From Deltaproteobacteria bacterium (GTDB taxonomy: Bacteria > Myxococcota_A > Polyangia > GCA-2747355 > JADLHG01): 64,000 nucleotides of DNA. The notes beneath the pieces are model-generated. The model was given only the letters and a program-made list of their open reading frames with translations. It had not been told where the DNA came from and searched no databases. Location: positions 1-64,000 of the forward strand of contig JADLHG010000003.1 of NCBI GenBank assembly GCA_020848905.1, read 5' to 3'. The position numbers and the translations under genes are program-made. Every line of letters starts with the position of its first letter. Positions within the stretch are counted from its first letter, which is position 1. This document shows positions 33,582 to 41,776 of the stretch, in pieces.

Positions 33582-34285
33582 TCCGCGCTCGCGAGGTCGC
33601 GCTGCGCGAAACCGCACGGCCCGCGCTCACCGTGGCGAGGGAGAGCGCTTCCTGGGCCTCGCGGGAATGGGTGTGCGGGTAGCGCGACCGGTCGAGCAGC
33701 TTAGATGACGGCGTCGCGGTGACGGTGCAGCCCCCCGCCTTCCAGACGACCTCGCTCGCGGTGGTCGTGGTCGCCGGGGTTCCGAGCGAGCCGAGCGTCG
33801 TGCTCCACGCGAAGGTCACGCTCTGCCCCTCCGGGTCTTGCGCCTGCACGTACCGGAGGATCGTCTGGCCCATCACGGCGCTCGCGGCCGACTGGTAGGC
33901 GAGCACGGTCTCGTGCGCCACGTTGAGCCTCGGCGCGGGCCCCACCCGCAGGGTGACCGCTCCGGTGGTGCTCCCACCCGCCCCGTCGTTGACAGGCACG
34001 CCCACCTGCACCGAGAGCTGCGGCGGCCACGAGGAAGAGGAAGCCCGCTCGCAGCCCGGAGAGTCCCCCTTCTTCAGGGACGCGCTCCCAGCGCGGTGCG
34101 ACGGCGACGGCTCCACAGTGCTCGCCCCACTTCATCCGTACGACTCCCGGGATAAACGGTGCGCCCGTGCTCCTGCAATAACGTCTCCGGTGGCTTGACG
34201 CTGCTAGATCCACGGAGGTCATGCGGACCGCCGCAAGGGGCTCGCGGCCACGATCTACGAAAGCCGGTGAAAGGCTCGCCCGCAC
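33568..34285 (-). pseudogene. Probably frameshifted exported Ig-like repeat protein
   Basis: Two overlapping minus-strand frames each look like part of one gene. One (from 34285) carries a signal-like stretch, LRAGFLFLVAAAALGAG. The other (ending 33568) carries an Ig/PKD-like segment: LRYVQAQDPEGQSVTFAWST, then SLGTPATTTTASEVVW and TVTAT. That segment has the shape of cadherin/PKD-type domains on exported proteins. Neither frame alone has both a signal peptide and the domain, so a frameshift near 34030 is likely. The end also runs over the convergent small lipoprotein gene. Coordinates are approximate. Confidence 0.4.
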
Positions 34286-34319
34286 CGCGAGCGTCCGTCA
34301 GGTCGAGAAGCCGGGACGC

Positions 34320-35717
34320 TCACGCCTCGTCGAGCAGACCGTGCTCCGCGAGCTTGTTGTAGAGGGTGCGGCGGCTGATGCCGAGGACGCGGGCCGCGAG
34401 AGAGCGGTTGTTGCCCGAGCGGGCGAGCGCCTGCAGGAGCGCCGCGCGCTCGGCCTCCCCTCGCTGGGCCTCGAGCGTCCTCGGCGCAGAGGAAGTGGCC
34501 GGACTCCCGGGTGGGCCCGCCACCGCGGAGACAGGAGAGCCCGCCCAGGTAAGCGCGGCCCGCACCGCGTCGCTGTCGATCACCTCACCGTCACCGAGCA
34601 CGACCATGCGCTCGACGATGTTGCGGAGCTGCCGCACGTTCCCCCGCCAGAGCTCGGCCTCGAGCGCCGCCTGCGCCCCGTCGGTGAGTCGCACGCCTCC
34701 GCGCCCCGTCGAGCGCGCGACCTCGGCGCAGAACCGAACCGCCAGCGCCCGGAGGTCCTTGCCTCGCTCGCGGAGCGGCGGCACGGTGAGAGGAACGACG
34801 CTCAGCCGATAGTACAGGTCCTCCCGAAAGCCGCCCCTCGCTACCTCTTGGGCCAGGTCGCGGTGCGTCGCGGCGAGAAATCGCACGTCGGCGACGACGC
34901 TCTCGAGGCCCCCGAGGCGCTCGAAACGCCTCTCCTGCAGCAGCCGGAGCAGCTTGACCTGCATTGCGGGGCCGAGCTCGCCGATCTCGTCGAGAAAGAG
35001 CGTCCCGCCCTGCGCGAGCTCGACGCGGCCGGGCTTGCGACAGGCCGCGCCGGTGAAGGCTCCTTTCTCGTAGCCGAAGAGCTCGCTCTCGAGCAGCGCC
35101 TCGGGAAGTCCCGCGCAGTGCACGGCCACGAGCGCCCCGCGGCTGCGCCGGCTCAGGCGATGGAGCTCCCGCGCCACCAGCTCCTTGCCGGTACCCGTCT
35201 CGCCCTGGATCAGCACCGTAGAGTCGGTGGGCGCGAGACGCGCGATGACGCGCCTGAGCTCCTGCATGGGAGGCGAGTCGCCGAGGAGCTCACTCTCCCT
35301 CTCACCCCCGTCGCCGCCACGCGAGGTCGCCTCGGCGCACGACGCCTCGTGTCCCGCCGCGTGCACGGCCAGCGCCTTCTCGAGCACGAAGAGCAGCGCC
35401 TCGCGGTCGAAGGGCTTGAGCAGGAAGTCGGCCGCCCCCGCACGCATGGCCTCCACGGCCACCGGCACGCTCCCGTGGGCCGTGAGCATCACGACCGGCA
35501 GCTCGGGCCAGCGCTTGCGGATCGCGCCAAGGACCTCGAGCCCCTGTATCCCCGGAAGCTGCAGATCACAGATCACGCCATCGAACGCGCCGCGCTCGAG
35601 AGCCTCCAGCCCAGTCTCCCCCGAGGCGGCGTGGCGGAAGCGGTACCCGGCCTGCTTGAGGAGCGCACCCAGGACCGTGGCCACGGCCAGGTCGTCATCC
35701 ACGACGAGAAGCTGCAT
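34320..35717 (-). CDS. NtrC-family sigma-54-dependent response regulator
   Basis: A 465-residue regulator with three domains. The receiver domain (1-115) has phosphoacceptor D51, T79 and K101. The AAA+ domain has Walker A GETGTGKE (172-179), the sigma-54-contact loop GAFTGA (219-224) and Walker B FLDEIG (241-246). The C-terminal Fis-type HTH is NNRSLAARVLGISRRTLYNKL. ATG 35717 lies 16 bases after the histidine kinase stop. It is the last gene of the alpha-oxoamine-synthase operon. Because it can activate only sigma-54 promoters, the -24/-12 promoters with paired palindromes before this operon and before the 41773-43419 gene are its likely targets (inference). Confidence 0.92.
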   Translation of the reverse strand: MQLLVVDDDLAVATVLGALLKQAGYRFRHAASGETGLEALERGAFDGVICDLQLPGIQGLEVLGAIRKRWPELPVVMLTAHGSVPVAVEAMRAGAADFLLKPFDREALLFVLEKALAVHAAGHEASCAEATSRGGDGGERESELLGDSPPMQELRRVIARLAPTDSTVLIQGETGTGKELVARELHRLSRRSRGALVAVHCAGLPEALLESELFGYEKGAFTGAACRKPGRVELAQGGTLFLDEIGELGPAMQVKLLRLLQERRFERLGGLESVVADVRFLAATHRDLAQEVARGGFREDLYYRLSVVPLTVPPLRERGKDLRALAVRFCAEVARSTGRGGVRLTDGAQAALEAELWRGNVRQLRNIVERMVVLGDGEVIDSDAVRAALTWAGSPVSAVAGPPGSPATSSAPRTLEAQRGEAERAALLQALARSGNNRSLAARVLGISRRTLYNKLAEHGLLDEA

Positions 35718-35733
35718 TCGAGGCGTCACGTCC

Positions 35734-37251
35734 CTATTCCCTGACGGGGAGCCACAACCGCACGCAGGTCCCGCCCCCCGCCTGACTCGCCAGCTCGAGG
35801 TCTCCCCCATGCGCGCGTGCCACCTGCCGTGCGAAAGGCAGCCCGAGACCCGTGCCCTCGGGCTTGGTGGTGAAGAACTCGTCGAAGATCCGCTCCCGGT
35901 CCCGCGGATCGACGCCCGGACCCTGGTCGCTCACCTCCATCACCAGGCGGCTCGGCTCGGCGCGGGGCGCGCCGTGGGCGACCCGGCCCACCACGCCAAT
36001 CTGGCCCCGCGGGGGCGAAACCTCAACCGCGTTTCGCAGCACGTTCTCGAAGGCCAGCCCGAGAAGCTCCGCGTCCGCCTGAAGCGTCGGGAGTTCCTCA
36101 GCGAGGTTCGTGGTGATCGTCACCTCGTGGTTCGAGGCCAGCGCCCTCAGCTTCGCCGTCCCCACCGCCTCCGAGAGGAGCTCGCGCACGGGCAGCGGAC
36201 GGAAGACAGGCTCGATACGCGTCAGGCGCTGATAGAGCTCCAGGATGCGGTCGATGCGCCCCGTCTGCTCGAGCAGGAGCGCGAGGAATCGCTCCTGCTC
36301 TCCGTGGGCCTCGGTCCGGCGGTTCTCCTCTTGCAAGTATTCCAGCCCACCGCGCAAGGCGCAGAGGGGGTTGCGCAGGTCGTGGGCGAGCTGCGCGGAC
36401 ATGCGCCCGCGCCACCGGAGCTCCGCCTCGCGCGCGCGGTGCGTCCAGAGGGTCTGGAGCAGGTCGCGAAAGAGGGCCAGCGCCGTGACCGTGACGACGA
36501 AGGCGACGAAGAGCCCCAGCGCGAGGCCCCCGGCGAAGGCGTAGAAGGTCATCGCGTAGGCCACGGCCGCCCCGCAGGCGAGGACCCCACCGTAGGTCCA
36601 GGCGCTTGCCGAGACATCGTGGCCGAGAACCTTCGAGCGCAGCACGACGAGCGCGAGCACGACGGCGATGAGCAGCGCGCCGAGCTGGTCGACGTGCGGC
36701 GGCGCCCAGCCAAAGGGCCAGAGGGCCGTGGACATGAGCAGGCCCCCGAGGACGAGCGCCACGAGGAGGAGCCGCGTGCGGATGCGCTCCGAGGCATCCC
36801 CCGTCGAGCGGAGGTGCCCCCTCAGCTCGAGCGCGGCGAAGACGATCGCTGGAACGGAGAGGCCGAGGTAGAGCACCGACCAGGCGGCCGAGTCACCGAA
36901 CGTGCTCGGCGTGGGCCCCCGACGCGGCAGACACGAGACGCCGGAGAGGAGCCCGAAGCCGAGGTACGTCGCGACGAGCACGAGGCGCCTCTCGCGCACC
37001 CGACCCACGAAGGCCAGGACCACGTGCAGCGCCAGAGGCACCGTGAGCGGCGAGACGGCGAGGTCCAGCCACTGAAAACGCGCGCCGCCCATCGTCGCGT
37101 CGGCGAGCTCGGCAAAGTTCCAGGTGAAGAGCACGAGGCAGAGGAGCACCACGGGCCAGCGGAGCGGGCTCTTCTGGCGCAGCAGGATGGCGAGCACGAA
37201 GAGATGCACGCCACAGGCGAGCATCCGGGGCAGCTCCGCGAGACTATGCAT
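35734..37251 (-). CDS. Multi-transmembrane sensor histidine kinase
   Basis: A 505-residue kinase. The first 265 residues are hydrophobic, with about eight or nine membrane helices and only short loops, so the signal is probably sensed in the membrane or is lipid-soluble. No PAS or GAF domain is visible. The HisKA motif has His290 (SAQLAHDLRNPL). The HATPase has N box ENVLRNAVE, G1 DQGPGVD, F box IFDEFFTT and G2 GTGLGLPFA. The overall layout resembles PrsK-type and other kinases with many-TM sensors. The gene follows the ThiL-like gene by 11 bases and precedes its probable partner regulator. Confidence 0.88.
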   Translation of the reverse strand: MHSLAELPRMLACGVHLFVLAILLRQKSPLRWPVVLLCLVLFTWNFAELADATMGGARFQWLDLAVSPLTVPLALHVVLAFVGRVRERRLVLVATYLGFGLLSGVSCLPRRGPTPSTFGDSAAWSVLYLGLSVPAIVFAALELRGHLRSTGDASERIRTRLLLVALVLGGLLMSTALWPFGWAPPHVDQLGALLIAVVLALVVLRSKVLGHDVSASAWTYGGVLACGAAVAYAMTFYAFAGGLALGLFVAFVVTVTALALFRDLLQTLWTHRAREAELRWRGRMSAQLAHDLRNPLCALRGGLEYLQEENRRTEAHGEQERFLALLLEQTGRIDRILELYQRLTRIEPVFRPLPVRELLSEAVGTAKLRALASNHEVTITTNLAEELPTLQADAELLGLAFENVLRNAVEVSPPRGQIGVVGRVAHGAPRAEPSRLVMEVSDQGPGVDPRDRERIFDEFFTTKPEGTGLGLPFARQVARAHGGDLELASQAGGGTCVRLWLPVRE

Positions 37252-37262
37252 GGCTCCGCGCA

Positions 37263-38354
37263 CTACAGTGCACCACCCGAGCCCGCCGGTGAAGCGTCGT
37301 CGCGCCCGATCAGCGCCACGAGCTCCGCCAGGTAGCGTCGGGGAGAGGTCCCGGCGGCGTTCAGGTTCCGGATCGCGGCCGTGGAGATCGCGGCGCCCGT
37401 GGGCCCTCGCACCCCGAGCTCCGCGGTCAGCTCCCCGACGAGCACGGGGCGCCAGCCCGCGTGACGGGCCGCTGCGAGAAAGCGCGTGCGTTGCGCCCCG
37501 GGCACCGCCAGCACCACCTCGAACTCGCCGTGATGGCAGGCGAGCGGCAGGAGCGCCGGCCAGCCGTGCGCGCGGCAGAGGGCCCGCGCCTCCGCCGTGA
37601 GCAGCCCGGCGGGCAGCGCGAGGCGCACGCCCAGGTGGTTGAGTCGCGCGAGCTGATCCACGGTGGCGAGAAGCCCGTCGCTGGTGTCCATCGCCGCCCG
37701 CACGAACGGCGCGACCGCGCGCACCTCGACAAGACGCGCCCGTGGCCGAAAGGGAGCTCCCCCGGGCTGCACGGAGAGGCCGAGCAAGGCCTCCGCCGCA
37801 TAGGTCGCGCCACCGCCGAGCAGGCCGGTGGCGTAGAGCGCGTCCCCCGCGCGGCAGCCGATCCGCCGCAAGGCGGGGGCCCCCGCCGGAACGCGACCAA
37901 CGGCCGTGGTGGTGATGCTCGCCGTCCGGCCGCCCACGCTCGTGTCGCCACCGAGGAGAAAGGTCCCTGCCGCCTCGCACGCCGCCAGCAGGCCACGGCG
38001 GAGCTCGCGCTGCAGGCGGCGCGCGCGGTGCTGTGGCAAGCGCACGGCGCAGACGAGCCCGAGCGGTTCGGCGTTCACGGCCGCGAGGTCGCTCAGCGAG
38101 GCCATGGCCGCCACCCAGCCGATCGTCTCGCCGTCGCGGTAGAGGCCGCTCGCGATCTCCTCGTCGATGGAATCGGTCGTGATGGCGAGCGTGGCCCCGA
38201 AACGGCTGGGCTCGAACGCCAGGAGCTCCGCGTCGGCCTCGAGGAACCTGTTGAGCTGGTAGCTCGCGAGCGGCCGCGTGCGCGCCCAGCCGCGCAAGAG
38301 GGCGTTCTCGTCCACGGCGTCCACCCGCGCCGCATGCCCATCGTTGTTGGTCAT
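37263..38354 (-). CDS. ThiL-like kinase (PurM/AIR-synthase fold), divergent
   Basis: A 363-residue protein related to thiamine-monophosphate kinase. Conserved parts include AITTDSIDEEI, GWVAAMASLSDLAAVNAEPLG, GGDTSVGGRTASITTTAVG and AMDTSDGLL. The N-terminal metal-binding loop, GDDAA in true ThiL, reads EADAELL here, so at least one usual aspartate ligand is changed. It is embedded in a lipid-type gene set and shows no thiamine genes nearby. I infer that it phosphorylates some other substrate, perhaps the product of the operon. Start ATG 38354 overlaps the lipid-kinase stop by four bases. Confidence 0.75.
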   Translation of the reverse strand: MTNNDGHAARVDAVDENALLRGWARTRPLASYQLNRFLEADAELLAFEPSRFGATLAITTDSIDEEIASGLYRDGETIGWVAAMASLSDLAAVNAEPLGLVCAVRLPQHRARRLQRELRRGLLAACEAAGTFLLGGDTSVGGRTASITTTAVGRVPAGAPALRRIGCRAGDALYATGLLGGGATYAAEALLGLSVQPGGAPFRPRARLVEVRAVAPFVRAAMDTSDGLLATVDQLARLNHLGVRLALPAGLLTAEARALCRAHGWPALLPLACHHGEFEVVLAVPGAQRTRFLAAARHAGWRPVLVGELTAELGVRGPTGAAISTAAIRNLNAAGTSPRRYLAELVALIGRDDASPAGSGGAL

Positions 38355-39373
38355 GATCGGCCTTCCTCGGCGGCGTTCTCGAGGACGCCGATCCGGTACG
38401 TTCCAACGGAGAAGTGCACCTCCTCGAGACCGCCGACGAGCTCTCCGTCGCACTCGAGGTCGAAGGGCCGCTCGCCTGCCACCGCCAGACGCTCGGTCGC
38501 GAGATAGCGGCAATGCCGTCCAGCGACCCCGTGGCTCAGCGCGCGGACCGTTCGAACGGCGCTCCAGCGACCCTCGTGCACGAAGGCCGCGACGTGCAGA
38601 CGCCCGTCCGCAAATTCGACGGGCAGCTCGCAACGCAGCCCCCCGGTGAGGTACGGGGTCTTGAGCACGCTCAGGCTGTCCACGAGAAGCCCCTCGCCCG
38701 GCTCGTCTCGCTCGCCCCACGCGCCCGGCTCGCCCCGCGACGCGAAGGTCGCGGCCGACGACCAAGGTCGCAGACTCAGCCGCCGCGGGCGGTGGCTGAG
38801 CAGCGCCGCTGCACCGGCCCAGCCGATCGCGAGCGGCACGCTCCAGCGCTTCAGCCGCGCAGGCATCGCGCCGGGAGTGTTGAAGCGCGCGTTGCCCTCC
38901 GCGAGAAGGCCGAGGCTGGCGCTCACGAGGAAGCGCCTCCGTCCGCGCTCGCCGGTGGCCGCCGCGCGATAGTCCGCCGTGCACAGATCCCTCGGCAGCG
39001 CGGGCAGCGACAGGCGCAGCGGCACCGGATCCCTCGTCCCGGCCGGCTTGTGAAGGTCGTTCGACGACCCGAGGCCCACCGCACCCAGTCGCAGCGACGG
39101 GAGCTGCGCGGGAGGCACGCGCTCGGCGAGCTCGTTCACGAGCGCACCGACCGTGCCGTCCCCTCCGGCGGCGACGAAGGTGCGCGTCCCGCATCCTAGC
39201 GCCGCTCGCAGCTCCTCTCGCCAGCGGGAGGTCTCGTCGAGCTCCACGGTGACCGTGCTGCGACAATCGAGCCCCTCGAGCGCGGCCTCGCACAGGGGTT
39301 TGACCGCCGACCAGAGCGACGACGCCGCGCCGCCACGGGCGCGACGATTGACGAGGATGAACGCCCGGCCCAT
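38351..39373 (-). CDS. Diacylglycerol/sphingosine-kinase-family lipid kinase
   Basis: A 340-residue member of the diacylglycerol kinase catalytic family. The nucleotide-binding motif is GGDGT (70-74). The next conserved loop, usually PLGTGNDF, reads GLGSSNDLHK. The C-terminal beta-sandwich (LECDGELVGGLEEVHFSV) matches the family's typical end, where ExEG-like acidic residues sit. Such enzymes phosphorylate diacylglycerol, sphingoid bases or prenyl-type alcohols. It is coupled to the UbiA gene (TGATG) and to the ThiL-like gene (ATGA), with GGAGG before the ATG at 39373. The lipid substrate cannot be told from sequence. Confidence 0.85.
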   Translation of the reverse strand: MGRAFILVNRRARGGAASSLWSAVKPLCEAALEGLDCRSTVTVELDETSRWREELRAALGCGTRTFVAAGGDGTVGALVNELAERVPPAQLPSLRLGAVGLGSSNDLHKPAGTRDPVPLRLSLPALPRDLCTADYRAAATGERGRRRFLVSASLGLLAEGNARFNTPGAMPARLKRWSVPLAIGWAGAAALLSHRPRRLSLRPWSSAATFASRGEPGAWGERDEPGEGLLVDSLSVLKTPYLTGGLRCELPVEFADGRLHVAAFVHEGRWSAVRTVRALSHGVAGRHCRYLATERLAVAGERPFDLECDGELVGGLEEVHFSVGTYRIGVLENAAEEGRS

Positions 39374-40377
39374 CAGACCTGCCTCCTTTCGGGACGCCCC
39401 TCCCAGGCCCATTCGGCGAGCACGGCGTAGGGGACGAGCAGCGGAGCGAGCAACGGCTTGTAGAGCGCGACCAGCGCCAGGTGCTGAAGCACGAAGGCCC
39501 GCAGCGCCGGGACGATCCCGAGGTGGGCGAGGTGCTCGTCGCGCACGCGCAGGAGCACGAAATGGGCCTGCCCGTAGGAGAGGAGCCCCGCGCCCCAGAG
39601 CGTCCAGCCGAGGACCGCGGCTGGTGCTGTGACCGTGTCCGCCGCCACGAGCACCCGACCGCTCGCGCCCGCGCTGACGAGCGCGAAGAGAGCGCTCACC
39701 AGGACGCTCGGAACCCAGCCGAAGCGGACCACGACCGTCCGGTAGCCCGTTGCGCGATCCGCGCTCACGTCCTTCAGATACCCGAGCACCACGAAGACGG
39801 CGTAGCCGAAGAAGACGCTCAGCAGCACCGGGGGCAGCACCGGCCCGCGCAGCGCGTCGAGCGCCCCCCGCTCGCTCCCCCCGAGGTAGGTCATGAGCGG
39901 CAAGAGAGCCACGATCGCGGCGTTCCAGCAGGGCCCCGCCCAGAAGCGCCGCTTGGCAGGCGTGTAGGTCGCCAGGCCGAGCACGCCGAGGAGGGCGAGG
40001 AGCCCGTTCTGGCGGTTCAGGAGCAGAAAGACCATCCCGCAGCCGAGAAGCCCGACGAGGCTGACCAGGAGCACGTCCCGGCGCGAGAGCCGACCCTGAA
40101 CGAGCGGCCGGTATCGCGCGGAGAGCGCGTCGGTGTCGGTCTGAAAGACGTCCGTCAGCGCCTGGCCAAAGCCATAGCTGGCGAAGGCCGCGAGAAAGCC
40201 GACGACGAACGCCCAGGCCGGCGGCGACGGCGCCACCGCGAGGCCGGCGAGCCCGGCCGCCCCGGAGACGAACATGAGGTACGGCCGCATGGTGCAAGCC
40301 ATGTCGCGCCAGAAGTGAGCCGAGAGGACAGGTGCAGGCCGCACGGCGGCCGTCGCGTGCTGGGTGTCGGCGTGCAT
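39373..40377 (-). CDS. UbiA-family prenyltransferase
   Basis: About 334 residues with eight or nine membrane helices. The two Asp-rich motifs of UbiA enzymes are present in modified form: QALTDVFQTDTDAL near residue 75 (for NDxxDxxxD) and YLKDVSADRATGYRT near residue 205 (for DxxxD). UbiA proteins attach prenyl chains to aromatic or lipid-headgroup acceptors. ATG 40377 overlaps the TGA of the alpha-oxoamine synthase (TGATG) and its own stop overlaps the lipid-kinase start the same way, so the three proteins are made in fixed ratio. The acceptor is unknown; ubiquinone or haem biosynthesis genes are not nearby. Confidence 0.82.
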   Translation of the reverse strand: MHADTQHATAAVRPAPVLSAHFWRDMACTMRPYLMFVSGAAGLAGLAVAPSPPAWAFVVGFLAAFASYGFGQALTDVFQTDTDALSARYRPLVQGRLSRRDVLLVSLVGLLGCGMVFLLLNRQNGLLALLGVLGLATYTPAKRRFWAGPCWNAAIVALLPLMTYLGGSERGALDALRGPVLPPVLLSVFFGYAVFVVLGYLKDVSADRATGYRTVVVRFGWVPSVLVSALFALVSAGASGRVLVAADTVTAPAAVLGWTLWGAGLLSYGQAHFVLLRVRDEHLAHLGIVPALRAFVLQHLALVALYKPLLAPLLVPYAVLAEWAWEGRPERRQV

Positions 40378-41672
40378 CACGCGGCGCTCCCTTCTGCGCG
40401 GAGGCCCCGCAGCGCGATGGCCAGCGCCTCGGCGGCGCGGTCGAGCTCCTCGGCCGTGTGGCGTGCGGTGACGCTCAAGCGCACGGCCGCCTCGCCGCGT
40501 GGCACCACCGGATGGGTCACGTAGCCGGCCTTGATCCCGGCGGCGAAGAGGCTCCCGGCCACGCTCGGAAGGGCGTCCTCCGCACCGACGGGGAGCATGA
40601 AGATGGGCGTCGGCTCGGGCAGTACCGGTAACCCGAGCTCGCGCAGGTCACGGGCGAAACGCGCGACGTTCTGCCAGAGGCGCTCCCGGTGCTCGGGCTC
40701 GCGCTCCATGACCCGGAAGGCCTCGGTGACTCCGGCGCAGAGGGCCGCCGGCAGGGCCGCCGTGAAGACCGCCGAGCGGGCGTGAAAACGTAGGTACTCG
40801 ATCAGCTCCTCGTCCCCGACCACGTAGCCGCCGATCGTTCCCGGAGCCTTGCTGAAGGTGCCGACGAGCACGTCCACCGCACCCGGCAGGCCGAAGTGGT
40901 CCTCGAGGCCGCGCCCCGTCGGACCGAGCACACCGGTCGCGTGGGCCTCATCCACGAGGAGCCTCGCCCGGTAGCGCCTCGCGAGCCACGCAAGCTCGGG
41001 GAGTGGCGCGACCGTCCCGTGCATGCTGAACAGGCCATCCGTGGCGATGAGCACGCCCCCTCGCCGCTCGGATTCCAGCGCGGCGAGCGACGCCTCGAGC
41101 TCGGCCACGTCGCGATGGGCGTAGGCCCGCCGTCCAGCGCTCCGCCCGGCGCGACCGCCGTCGTGGATGCTCGCGTGGCTGTGCCGGTCCACGAGCAGCG
41201 CATCCTCCGGACCCAGGAGCGCGCCGATCGTCCCCAGGTTCGCCGCGTAGCCGCTGGAGAAGACGAGCGCCGCGGGACGCCCGTGAAACGCGGCGACCGT
41301 CTCTTCGAGCTCGCAGAGGTAGCGGCTCGTGCCGCAGAGGAGCTGGGCGCTCGGGGTGCCGTAACCCACCTCGTCGAGCGCGCCCCGCACGGCGGCCACC
41401 ACGCGCGGATGGCGATGCAGGTGAAGGTAGCTGTTCGAATCGAAGCAGCTCAGGCGCCGGCTCGTGCCAGGGCCCGTGCGAACCTCCACGGCGTGATCGA
41501 GCGCCCCCTCGACCACCGGCCGATAGAACCGCTCGTAGACGCCGGTTCGACGCATCGCCTCCACCATGGGGCCGTAGCGGCGACACTTGTCGAAGAGGTC
41601 GCGCGCGGGCGGCGCCTCCAGGATCACGGGAACGCCGCTCTCGAGTGCACGATCGAAGGGGGTGGTTGTCAT
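40377..41672 (-). CDS. Alpha-oxoamine synthase (PLP-dependent acyl-CoA:amino acid condensing enzyme)
   Basis: A 431-residue PLP enzyme of the family containing serine palmitoyltransferase, 8-amino-7-oxononanoate synthase, glycine C-acetyltransferase and the autoinducer synthases CqsA/LqsA. Key features are the PLP lysine K275 in VGTFSKAPGTIGG, D241 in LLVDEAHATGVLG, H166 in DRHSHASIHDG and the glycine-rich YGTPSAQLLCGTS. An N-terminal extension of about 70 residues resembles serine-palmitoyltransferase-like members. It is the first gene of a six-gene operon, with AGGAG before the ATG and a sigma-54 promoter 30-45 bases upstream. No biotin genes are near, so BioF is unlikely. The product is presumably an aminoketone or sphingoid-like lipid. 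Confidence 0.88.
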   Translation of the reverse strand: MTTTPFDRALESGVPVILEAPPARDLFDKCRRYGPMVEAMRRTGVYERFYRPVVEGALDHAVEVRTGPGTSRRLSCFDSNSYLHLHRHPRVVAAVRGALDEVGYGTPSAQLLCGTSRYLCELEETVAAFHGRPAALVFSSGYAANLGTIGALLGPEDALLVDRHSHASIHDGGRAGRSAGRRAYAHRDVAELEASLAALESERRGGVLIATDGLFSMHGTVAPLPELAWLARRYRARLLVDEAHATGVLGPTGRGLEDHFGLPGAVDVLVGTFSKAPGTIGGYVVGDEELIEYLRFHARSAVFTAALPAALCAGVTEAFRVMEREPEHRERLWQNVARFARDLRELGLPVLPEPTPIFMLPVGAEDALPSVAGSLFAAGIKAGYVTHPVVPRGEAAVRLSVTARHTAEELDRAAEALAIALRGLRAEGSAA

Positions 41673-41701
41673 CGGCTTCGCTCCTGTTGACGGCGAGGCA
41701 G

Positions 41702-41717
41702 TGCAGGGACCGTGCCG
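41702..41717 (-). promoter_or_regulatory. Sigma-54 promoter of the alpha-oxoamine-synthase operon
   Basis: Minus strand reads CGGCACG-GTCC-CTGCA, with GG at 41716-41715 and GC at 41704-41703 (N10 spacing). Transcription would start near 41691, 19 bases before the ATG. Two palindromes are centred 75 and 106 bases upstream of that start, the normal place for enhancer-binding regulators. Confidence 0.75.
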
Positions 41718-41756
41718 GCGCGCCTCAGAAGACCCACGAGGACTTCGACGCGAAGC

Positions 41757-41776
41757 CTGTGCAGCGGGCTGCTCAG
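41757..41776. promoter_or_regulatory. Proximal upstream activator palindrome of the synthase operon
   Basis: CTGTGCAG-cggg-CTGCTCAG. The half-sites are complementary at seven of eight positions. Its centre is 31 bp from the distal site. The same proximal right half (CTGCTCA) occurs in the matching position before the 41773-43419 gene. Confidence 0.65.
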
